60,581 bases of DNA, taken from NCBI GenBank assembly GCA_003210795.1, contig QCUJ01000006.1:1-60581 (forward strand). The letters run 5' to 3'. The stretch's first letter is position 1. Each line of letters starts with the position of its first letter. The DNA is from Synechococcus sp. AG-679-B05. GTDB taxonomy: Bacteria > Cyanobacteriota > Cyanobacteriia > PCC-6307 > Cyanobiaceae. The notes beneath the pieces were generated by a model. That model did not search any database. It was not told the origin of the DNA and saw only the letters and a list, made by a program, of their open reading frames with translations. Positions 54,548-60,581 of the stretch are shown piece after piece. A program made the translations under genes and the position numbers.

Positions 54548-54703
54548 GAAGTAGTAGCCACGTTGCAGCCGAATGCGTCTGTTTTGGGAAGCACGCAGCT
54601 GGGGCAGCCGTCCAAGGTGCCAATGCACAAGCCAGTCCACCATCAGCTCGGCAACAAGAGCACAAACATCTTGGTGTCGTGGGTCATGGTTCAGATCGCT
54701 TTG

Positions 54704-54847
54704 TCAGCAAAAGGCTCGTTGTGTCATCGACTCCCAGTGACTGAGGCGTTTCACTTGAAAATCAATCAATGAACTCGCAACTTTCACAATGGAAGCGTCT
54801 GAAATGGTTTCGTCTTCAGGAATCCAATGGCCATAATGATGCGCCAT
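54704..54847 (-). CDS. Possible 47-residue protein
   Basis: From ATG 54847: MAHHYGHWIPEDETISDASI then VKVASSLIDFQVKRLSHWES. The composition looks coding, unlike the frame upstream. No family or Shine-Dalgarno recognised. Confidence 0.4.
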   Translation of the reverse strand: MAHHYGHWIPEDETISDASIVKVASSLIDFQVKRLSHWESMTQRAFC

Positions 54848-55280
54848 GAGATGTGGGCCATCGTTACTATTTTCGGCATGTGTTGCAGGGATTATTTTGC
54901 GGTTGATGTGATCAACAATATTCAGGGCAGATGCTTGGCTCGCGGTGCTCTCAACGCGAATCACATGGCTTCGTTGCAGGGTGTTCCCCAAGGCGACATC
55001 TTGCACTGATGGTCATTCATGAAAAATCAGACATTGCCTATCCCCGCAGTGCTTTCGATGACGTCGAATCAGTCGTGATATCGCATGGCTGATTCCTGGT
55101 TTTCTCTGAAGATGAATGATCCAAGATAGGCAGGTGATACTTGACTGAGGATGCTGGTGCAGCGACGCAGGACATGATTTCATTTCTGTTGTGTTGACTT
55201 GGTATTACAAAAAAGAACCATTCGTAATCTCACGCCGAGATTATTTCTGATACATATTCATGACTTTTGAGCGGAAAGTC
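54848..55280. other. Gap with no visible gene
   Basis: AT-rich. Probably carries the promoter of the membrane-protein gene at 55281. Nothing else supported. Confidence 0.35.
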
Positions 55281-55505
55281 ATGAGCGAACTGGGGCCAAT
55301 GGACGATGAAGCTGTCGCCAGGTCCGTCATGTATCTGGCCGGGGCAGTCCTCTTGATCGCTGTTTTTGCGGTTGTCGGTCTATTGCTCAATGCGGAGCTT
55401 GGTGAGCAAGCGAAGCTCAAAGCACAAGCTGAGCAGTCCGTTGTGGTTCAAACCACTTCTCCGCTCACTTCAACAGGTTGGTTCTGGCGGCGCCATAACG
55501 GGTGA
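55281..55505 (+). CDS. Small membrane protein
   Basis: 74 residues from ATG 55281 (MSELGPMDDEAVARSVMYLA); an ATG at 55260 is also in frame. One membrane helix (AGAVLLIAVFAVVGLLLNAE) with a Gln/Thr-rich tail ending TGWFWRRHNG. Function unknown. Confidence 0.6.
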   Translation: MSELGPMDDEAVARSVMYLAGAVLLIAVFAVVGLLLNAELGEQAKLKAQAEQSVVVQTTSPLTSTGWFWRRHNG

Positions 55506-55579
55506 GTGAAAGGCCAATGCTTTTCTTTATGGATTTTGATGAAGGAATCAAGCAGGCTTAGATGACCGAATAAAAGTGG

Positions 55580-55628
55580 AGGGGATAGCGAAGTTGGTAG
55601 CTCGCTGCACTTTTCACACAAGGGTTTT
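55580..55628 (+). other. tRNA D-arm-like element before a terminator
   Basis: A segment around 55585-55607 folds like a tRNA D-arm (AGCGA/TCGCT around AGTTGGTAGC), but there is no matching acceptor or T-arm. It is directly followed by a terminator. It may be a decayed tRNA or a small RNA. Confidence 0.3.
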
Positions 55629-55629
55629 G

Positions 55630-55660
55630 GCGGGCACCCAGTTTGGGCGTCCGCTTTTTA
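55630..55660 (+). terminator. Terminator
   Basis: Ten-pair stem with one mismatch (GCGGGCACCC at 55630-55639 with GGGCGTCCGC at 55645-55654) followed by TTTTTATTT. It ends the transcript that includes the D-arm-like element and perhaps the membrane protein at 55281. Confidence 0.75.
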
Positions 55661-55782
55661 TTTGCTTTCCTCAGAGTATTTAGTTGTGTTGCGTTAGTCG
55701 AAAAAACACTAGGTCATTAAGCTTATTTCATGAACTTCCGTAAAGACGACGTGTGATAATGGCCAGATCGCAATACTCCTAA

Positions 55783-55944
55783 ATGCTGAGTCTTCAGATT
55801 CCCTTTAGATTGTTTGGAGCGTTGATTCTGGGCTCTGCCCTTTTTCCAATGGCACAATCAGCCAAAGACGCTGCTCTCTTGGGAGGAGCATTTTTAGTCG
55901 GACTGGGCGCAATCGAAATTGTCTTGAGGTTTGGGGGCCTCTAG
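55783..55944 (+). CDS. 53-residue membrane protein
   Basis: ATG 55783: MLSLQIPFRLFGALILGSAL, then FPMAQSAKDAALLGGAFLVG and GLGAIEIVLRFGGL. Two hydrophobic segments flank a polar loop. A terminator follows 30 bases after the TAG, which supports a real short transcript. Family unknown. Confidence 0.5.
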   Translation: MLSLQIPFRLFGALILGSALFPMAQSAKDAALLGGAFLVGLGAIEIVLRFGGL

Positions 55945-55975
55945 ATCATCAAATCGTTTGAGGGAACCCTGCCCT

Positions 55976-55999
55976 GGCCCTGATTGCTGGGGCTTTTTT
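55976..55999 (+). terminator. Terminator after the 53-residue ORF
   Basis: A short stem (GCCC/GGGC, nine-base loop) followed by seven T. Confidence 0.5.
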
Positions 56000-56014
56000 A
56001 TGGGCTGTACCCAC

Positions 56015-56040
56015 AAAAAACCGCCCTCGAACGAGCGGTT
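56015..56040 (-). terminator. Minus-strand terminator
   Basis: Stem ACCGC/GCGGT region with inner CTCG/CGAG pairing and a six-base T run on the minus strand. It implies a minus-strand transcript through 56.05-56.5 kb, perhaps from the small-protein gene starting at 56662. Confidence 0.55.
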
Positions 56041-56152
56041 TCATGATGCCGACTAATCCCCATCACCCGGCCACAATCACTACATAGAGTCGTGATTTTC
56101 AAATAGTACATCAATCACCGCACATGTGGTGCTTGTCTGCTGATTAGCTTTC

Positions 56153-56233
56153 GTGAAGGCTGAAGAAATCTTTGCCGTTTTAACCAGCATCAAGCGGAAC
56201 CCTGTCCATAGCGTCGAAATGGCTATAAGGTGA
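56153..56233 (+). CDS. Possible 26-residue peptide
   Basis: GTG 56153: (M)KAEEIFAVLTSIKRNPVHS then VEMAIR. Its stop lies 17 bases before a perfect terminator, so a plus-strand transcript exists here; the peptide itself is uncertain and the region could be a small RNA. Confidence 0.3.
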   Translation: MKAEEIFAVLTSIKRNPVHSVEMAIR

Positions 56234-56250
56234 GTTCCCCCATCACCCGG

Positions 56251-56276
56251 CCTGTCGCTTGCGACAGGTTTTTTTA
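56251..56276 (+). terminator. Strong terminator
   Basis: Perfect 8-bp stem CCTGTCGC (56251-56258) with GCGACAGG (56261-56268), then seven T. Confidence 0.85.
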
Positions 56277-56503
56277 TTTCCAAACGCTACCGCTAGGGCT
56301 TGTGGCTCAGAAAAAATAATCCCCACTTTTAGGGGGCGAGGGACGTTTTTTCAAAAATCGAACTGATGGGTTGTTGACTCAGGCGTCGGTCGCTTCTGCC
56401 AGCCATTTCCAATGAACTGATGGGGGGTCTGGTTTGATTCCAACGACTCCAGATAACTCCGGAGGTGGATTGATGGAGCGGTTTTGATCGGAACGGCTTT
56501 GTA

Positions 56504-56662
56504 TCAAACCGAATCAGGCATCAGTTGGGAAATCTCCGGCATCGGGTCTGGTTTTCCCTCGGCAATGGCCTTGGCACGCTTGTAAAACCAGCTCTCGGTG
56601 GTGCCATTGGCTTCCATCTTTTCGGCGATGGATTTCCAGTTGTTGAGTTCGGCTTGATCCAT
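56504..56662 (-). CDS. Small protein, paralogue of the one at 30085-30255
   Basis: 52 residues from ATG 56662 (MDQAELNNWKSIAEKMEANG), chosen by alignment with the paralogue; an ATG at 56716 would add 18 residues. Shares IAEKMEANGTTESWFYKRAK and GKPDPMP with it. Helical, soluble, no Cys. Its role is unknown; both copies are in small-protein-rich islands. Confidence 0.7.
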   Translation of the reverse strand: MDQAELNNWKSIAEKMEANGTTESWFYKRAKAIAEGKPDPMPEISQLMPDSV

Positions 56663-56847
56663 GGGAATAACGCGTTGCGTCAATGCTGCTGAACGATCCT
56701 TACCTTCGCTATTCATTCAGGTTGTGATAACCGTCACCGCGATCAATCGCGATGAGATCAGCGCATGCCCAATGATCAGATGGATGCCGACAAGACAGAC
56801 ACTTCTGTCTTTTCAGGCAACGATTGCCTAGTTTTAAAGGTTTTGAG

Positions 56848-57147
56848 ATGGCGCGTTTCATGATCCATTGGTGTGCTCCCGATCCCACCAGTCAGGAGTA
56901 CACCGAGGCCATCGTGAATTACATCAAGGGCGGCAAGTCCATGGATGAATTTGCCGGTTTCGCAGTGCTGGCGCGTCAGATCCACCCTCAGACCGGTGGT
57001 GGCGTGCTGCTGGTGGAAGCCGACAACCTGGCGGCTGTGCAGAAGCACACTTATCCCTGGACCAAGGGGCTGGGCGTCACGGCAACGATTACCCCCGGCC
57101 TCAGCGATGAAGAGTCTGTCGAGCTGGAAGAGAGCATGACCAGCTAA
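56848..57147 (+). CDS. DUF3303-like small protein
   Basis: 99 residues from ATG 56848 (MARFMIHWCAPDPTSQEYTE). An alpha/beta dimeric fold is likely (GVLLVEADNLAAVQKHTYPW; GVTATITPGLSDEESVELEE). The family is found in cyanobacteria and others and is uncharacterised. Confidence 0.78.
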   Translation: MARFMIHWCAPDPTSQEYTEAIVNYIKGGKSMDEFAGFAVLARQIHPQTGGGVLLVEADNLAAVQKHTYPWTKGLGVTATITPGLSDEESVELEESMTS

Positions 57148-57219
57148 CTATTTGCAATCATTTGGCTCCGATCGTCTCGAGTCCCATCCCTCAACCTCCT
57201 GGTGCTTCCAGTTGCAGCA

Positions 57220-57826
57220 TCAATTGCAGGCCTGCACCGAGATCCTGTAACTGAAACCGGTGCCTCCGCGGTCCTTGTTGGCTCCGATTTTGAAATTCAC
57301 CTGGTTCACAACCTTGCCAGCAGGAGAGGTGAACGGCCCAAATTGTGCCCCGGTGCCCGTCGGAGGTTTCATGGACTGATCCACAACTTTCATGTTGCTG
57401 CCATCAGCAAACTTGAGATAAGCCTCGATCGGGTAAGACCCCGGCGTGCCTTCCGTGGAATCGGCGGTGAAAAAGAGCTTGAAGCGATTGCTGGGTTGAT
57501 CGACCACGAAATCGGTGTTCCAGTTGGTGCGCCCAATGGCATTGCCGATTGGTGCGCCCAATGGCATTGCCGATCAGACCCTTGGGGCGTTGAACCTGCT
57601 TTTTGACGATATGAAGGGCGGGACCATTCCCGTTGCCTCCAACAGGCATGAGGAAGTTGCTGCGTTCTGCGGCGGCTGGCGTTGGCATGGCCAGGCCTGA
57701 GAGCACAACACCGAGAGACGTCAGGGCGATCCGGTTTTGGCCAATCCAAGTGGTCTGTTCATCTGTGATTCCGAGTTGGAAAGAGGCTTGGATCTGAGTC
57801 CTAATCATCAGGACTGATTGCGCCAA
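57220..57826 (-). pseudogene. Secreted protein gene interrupted by a 25-bp tandem duplication
   Basis: The 5' frame (from 57826) has a hydrophobic export segment (IALTSLGVVLSGLAMPTPAA) and then ERSNFLMPVGGNGNGPALHI, VKKQVQRPKGLIGNAIGRTN. There it enters a second copy of a 25-bp unit and is pushed out of frame. The 3' frame picks up at IGNAIGRTNWNTDFVVDQPS, then FKLFFTADSTEGTPGSYPIE and QVNFKIGANKDRGGTGFSYR to the stop at 57220. Removing one unit restores a single protein of about 190 residues. Function unknown; the C-terminal part looks beta-rich. Confidence 0.7.
57525..57574. repeat. Exact 25-bp tandem duplication
   Basis: Unit 57525-57549 is repeated identically at 57550-57574 (it begins TGGTGCGCCCAATGG). 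As 25 is not a multiple of three, it shifts the reading frame of the minus-strand gene. Confidence 0.97.
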
Positions 57827-58163
57827 CTCTTTTCCTCAGCACTCTTTGACGTCGGTATGGTCTGACTTATTCAGCACTTCTGGCAAGTGCCTTCGGAGTC
57901 CTGGGACAATCAATCGCCTGGAGGCATCCTCCATCGGCCAGGGGGTGCCATTTCACCGGTCAAATGGGCAGGGTGTTTTTGAACAGCTGATCGTTTTCGA
58001 TTTGCCGCTTGTCGCTATTGATCCCGATAAGACTTCACACCAATGTCGCCACAAATGGAGCGAATCGACCTGGCATTCATGTGCAGTTCACACGAGCGAA
58101 TGTAGTGGTTGATTAGTTCCAGTTACAGCGAAGTACTCTTGCTGCAACTTGGTTTTGCTAATA
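57827..58163. other. Gap with no visible gene
   Basis: No convincing frame, hairpin or RNA was seen on either strand. Confidence 0.4.
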
Positions 58164-58236
58164 AGCCGATGACCTGACTTGAACAGGCGACCCACGCTTT
58201 ACGAAAGCGTTGCTCTACCGGCTGAGCTACATCGGC
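58164..58236 (-). tRNA. tRNA-Thr (anticodon CGT)
   Basis: A complete cloverleaf on the minus strand: acceptor GCCGATG/CATCGGC, D-arm GCTC/GAGC, anticodon stem ACGCT/AGCGT around TTCGTAA, T-arm CCTG/CAGG around TTCAAGT. Anticodon CGU reads ACG threonine codons. The CCA is not encoded. Confidence 0.95.
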
Positions 58237-58274
58237 GACACATTCAATTTAACATTTCCACAAATGCTAGATCT

Positions 58275-58547
58275 GTGTTGACCAACGAGCGACCGGCTGA
58301 TAAAAACCTTGACCCCGCTGTCAGGGAGCGCTTGTTGCGGGAATCACAAACCCCCTGGCGTGGACTCCGTCGTTTGGTTTGGGTCGCTCTCTTCGCCTCC
58401 GCTGGTCTCGGGCTGTTCACCATGCTGTTCCGCTTCTCCGCCGGCGACAGCGTCCCCCTCAACGACTTCGGCATCCAGGCTGGTGCTCTCTTGATCTTTT
58501 CCTCTCTGCTCTGGTTCGACCGCAATCGCAGCGGTGCTGGTGATTGA
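58275..58547 (+). CDS. DUF3493-family membrane protein
   Basis: 90 residues from GTG 58275; TTG at 58278 is an alternative. Family sequence LDPAVRERLLRESQTPWRGL, then two helices (WVALFASAGLGLFTMLF and FGIQAGALLIFSSLLWF). Found in cyanobacteria and plastids, uncharacterised. Its 3' end overlaps the opposite-strand low-complexity-tail gene by 204 bases. Confidence 0.82.
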   Translation: MLTNERPADKNLDPAVRERLLRESQTPWRGLRRLVWVALFASAGLGLFTMLFRFSAGDSVPLNDFGIQAGALLIFSSLLWFDRNRSGAGD

Positions 58548-59426
58548 GGCCTGCTCCTCCAACGATGCATCGTTGAGCACCGTTACGTCCTCTTCAGTCA
58601 AGTCCTCTTCAGTCAAGTCCTCTTCAGTCAAGTCCTCTTCAGTCAGGTCCTCTCCCATCACGTCTCGCGTCCCTTCCTCAGACGCCGGTGCGTCGGGGTC
58701 GGGATCTTCTCCACTTGTTGCGTCCGTTTCTTCCGCCTTGTTCTCGGGATTGACTGCCTCATTTGCAGGTATGCCCTCAGGCTCTGGAGTTGGTTCAGGT
58801 TCTGGAGTTGGTGTCGTCTCTTCGTTTGAACTGGATTCTGGCCAGTTCAGGAGCGGGATCCGGAGCAATGGAAGTCCGAAATTGCTGCGTTCGTTCTTGA
58901 GCCGTTGAGAATCCCATGGCTCCGTTGACTCGTCGCTTCGAGCCCCACCGCTGAGCAGCTGTATCGCCTGAACCAATTGCTGCCCTTGCCAAACCACCAA
59001 TGCAAGCAGTGGTGTGCTGAGCAGCAGGGTCACCAATCGCGATCTGTGCTGCACGGGCGACAGTTCCTGCACCAATCCGGCCGATTCATCCAGCCACCAG
59101 ATCAGGGGCAGCATCCCAACCGTGATCACGACAAGGACGACCTTGTTGATCAGCCCCCCTTGATGACTGCTGAGTTGCTCTTGCTGCTTGGTGCGTGTTT
59201 CCGTTGGGATACGAAGCAGGAGCACCGACCCCCAGTCCGCTGGGCGTCTCCACAGAGCAACTGCCGGAGCGAGTACGGCAACCGCCCAGAGCAGCAGCCG
59301 CTCCAGCAATGGCACTGGCCCTGGATCCGCACCCGCCAGCAACACCCTGATCAGCAGCAATTCCAGTGGAATTACGCCGATTGCGAGGCACTGAAGCCAG
59401 AGCAGAGGCTCGCGGCGGGGCTGCAC
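58344..59426 (-). CDS. Membrane protein with low-complexity acidic tail
   Basis: 360 residues. The N-terminal half has four or five hydrophobic helices (LLWLQCLAIGVIPLELLLIR; LLWAVAVLAPAVALW; VVLVVITVGMLPLIWWL; LVTLLLSTPLLALVVWQG). The C-terminal 180 residues are acidic and repetitive, including four copies of DLTEE encoded by 15-bp repeats. The last 68 codons lie opposite the DUF3493 gene. The tail may have arisen by extension into the neighbour. Its role is unknown. Confidence 0.8.
   Translation of the reverse strand: MQPRREPLLWLQCLAIGVIPLELLLIRVLLAGADPGPVPLLERLLLWAVAVLAPAVALWRRPADWGSVLLLRIPTETRTKQQEQLSSHQGGLINKVVLVVITVGMLPLIWWLDESAGLVQELSPVQHRSRLVTLLLSTPLLALVVWQGQQLVQAIQLLSGGARSDESTEPWDSQRLKNERSNFGLPLLRIPLLNWPESSSNEETTPTPEPEPTPEPEGIPANEAVNPENKAEETDATSGEDPDPDAPASEEGTRDVMGEDLTEEDLTEEDLTEEDLTEEDVTVLNDASLEEQASITSTAAIAVEPEQRGKDQESTSLDAEVVEGDAVAGGEAEQHGEQPETSGGEESDPNQTTESTPGGL
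58587..58653. repeat. 15-bp tandem repeat in the acidic tail
   Basis: GTCCTCTTCAGTCAA occurs four times (58587-58646, the last with one change) and a partial fifth, encoding (E)DLTE repeats on the minus strand. Confidence 0.95.
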
Positions 59427-59440
59427 GGTGACAGGTGGAA

Positions 59441-60581
59441 TCAGGTGGTGAGTTTGCGGCGCTGAGTGACCATCTTGAAGGCTTCAATCCGGTCGCCTTC
59501 CTCCCAGTTGGCGAAACGATCGGTGCCGACACCGCACTCGAAGCCGGTGGCAACCTCCTTGACGTCGTCTTTGTTGCGACGCAAGGAGTCGAGATCGCCT
59601 GCGAACACAACCTGCTTGCCGCGATGAACGCGGACCTTGCAGTTGCGATGCAGTTTGCCTGTGGTGATGTAGCAACCAGCCACAGCGCTTTTGCCAATGG
59701 TGAACACGGCTCGCACCTCGGCTTCGCCGAGAGCCTCCTCCACCAGCTCGGGTTCAAGCAGCCCTTCCATGGCCAGCTGGATGTCTTCGAGCAGTTTGTA
59801 GATGACGTCGTAGTCGCGCACATCCACGCCGGTGGCATCAGCGGCTTTCTTGGCACCGGAAGCCATCGAGGTGTTGAAGCCCACGATCACCGCACCGGAT
59901 GCGGCAGCCAGGTCCACATCTGTTTCCGTGATCTCACCCGGCGCTGACAACAGCACCCGCACCTGGACTTCATCCTTTGGCAGCTGTTCGAGCGAACCGA
60001 GGATGGCTTCCACGGAACCCTGCACATCGGCTTTGAGAATCAGGTTGAGTTCCTTCAGCTCACCTTCATTGGCCTGGCCGGACATGGCGGTCAGCGACAC
60101 CCGTCGTGATGCCATCTGCTGGGCCAGGCGTGTGGCGCGGGCATCGGAGGCCCGGTCGCCCACCACCGCTCGCGCCGATCTCTCATCGGCATAGACCTCG
60201 AATTCATCGCCCGCCGTTGGTACTTCACTGAAGCCGAGGGCTTCTACAGCGTAGGAAGGGCCTGCTTCCTTCAACCGCTGACGGTTGTCGTCGACCATGG
60301 CGCGCACCTTGCCGAGCACCGGACCAGCGGCGAGAACATCGCCGGTTCTGAGGGTGCCGTTCTGGATCAGCAGCGTAGCCACAGGGCCTTTGGCCTTGTC
60401 GAGATGAGCCTCGATCACGGTGCCGCGAGCCATGCGATCGGGGTTGGCCTGCAGGTCTTCCACCTCAGTAACCAGCAGAAGCATCTCGAGCAATTTGTCG
60501 ATGTTTTCTCTCTTGATGGCACTCACCGGCACCATCACCACATCGCCCCCCCAGTCTTCCGCCAGCAGGCTCTGCTCGGAG
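59441..60581 (-). CDS. infB: Translation initiation factor IF-2, C-terminal part
   Basis: The frame is open to the right edge, so the N-terminus and most of the GTPase domain are outside. What is seen: [20 protein letters not shown] (end of the G domain), [20 protein letters not shown] (domain 2), [20 protein letters not shown] (domain 3) and [20 protein letters not shown] (domain 4, which binds the initiator fMet-tRNA). The stop at 59441 is 15 bases from the low-complexity-tail gene on the same strand. Confidence 0.95.
   Translation of the reverse strand, partial: SEQSLLAEDWGGDVVMVPVSAIKRENIDKLLEMLLLVTEVEDLQANPDRMARGTVIEAHLDKAKGPVATLLIQNGTLRTGDVLAAGPVLGKVRAMVDDNRQRLKEAGPSYAVEALGFSEVPTAGDEFEVYADERSARAVVGDRASDARATRLAQQMASRRVSLTAMSGQANEGELKELNLILKADVQGSVEAILGSLEQLPKDEVQVRVLLSAPGEITETDVDLAAASGAVIVGFNTSMASGAKKAADATGVDVRDYDVIYKLLEDIQLAMEGLLEPELVEEALGEAEVRAVFTIGKSAVAGCYITTGKLHRNCKVRVHRGKQVVFAGDLDSLRRNKDDVKEVATGFECGVGTDRFANWEEGDRIEAFKMVTQRRKLTT

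Noticed and set aside
57846-58112. 88-codon plus-strand frame
   Set aside because: Cys/His/Ser-rich without pattern; looks like chance in an intergenic gap.
1-60581. CRISPR array, insertion sequence or prophage
   Set aside because: No spaced direct repeats of CRISPR type, no transposase and no phage structural gene were seen. The short tandem repeats found are explained separately.

Overview
The window looks like part of a marine unicellular cyanobacterium, most likely a marine Synechococcus. This is inferred from family content and was not tested by a database search. It carries photosynthesis genes (petF ferredoxin, psbV cytochrome c550, a high-light-inducible protein), a complete kaiA-kaiB-kaiC clock locus, an NblS/Hik33-type sensor kinase, cyanobacterium-restricted DUF proteins (DUF1825, DUF3086, DUF3119, DUF3493, DUF3303), a cyAbrB regulator and many short membrane peptides. 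The genes are dense, GC-rich and packed in short operons with 1-4 base overlaps.

Layout. 1-12.9 kb is housekeeping: serA-prmA, petF, psbV, rnz, a SpoIID-like protein, a sugar-phosphate isomerase/deaminase homologue, a Nif11 peptide, yebC, truB, a methyltransferase and rplU-rpmA. 12.9-20.2 kb holds kaiABC converging on a nblS-purD pair. 20.1-27.2 kb is one long overlapping series: purC, Omp85/BamA, lpxC, fabZ, lpxA, lpxB, a periplasmic MsrA and a small membrane protein. This is an outer-membrane and lipid A assembly cluster. 27.4-30 kb has pepA and small proteins.

30-34.7 kb is gene-poor and decayed. It holds hli, a thioredoxin-like miniprotein, cyAbrB and several frameshifted remnants. 34.7-50.8 kb returns to core genes: GIY-YIG-like and ComEA-like proteins, a LuxR regulator, tyrS, pyrF, plsY, an MlaE-type permease, an MFS transporter, tRNA-Gly, a glycogen-debranching enzyme, HU and gluQ. 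Two toxin-antitoxin modules (VapBC-like and YefM-YoeB-like) and a broken HI0074-like gene interrupt this stretch.

51-54.5 kb is the most unusual part. A pentameric ligand-gated ion channel homologue overlaps a membrane-anchored solute-binding-like protein. These converge on a grrP-grrA pair, that is, a lipoprotein binding protein and a Gly-rich precursor with repeated aromatic-X-Asn motifs. The radical SAM maturase expected for the GRRM system is not beside them. 54.5-58.2 kb is another sparse island with small peptides, terminators and a secreted-protein gene broken by an exact 25-bp tandem duplication. The window ends with tRNA-Thr, a DUF3493 gene overlapping tail-to-tail with a low-complexity-tail membrane protein, and the 3' part of infB.

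A recurring theme is small-scale gene breakage whose mechanism can be read from the sequence: a quasi-palindrome-templated frameshift in the HI0074-like gene, the 25-bp duplication, a short indel behind a signal peptide, and a duplicated plsY 3' end flanking a toxin-antitoxin cassette.
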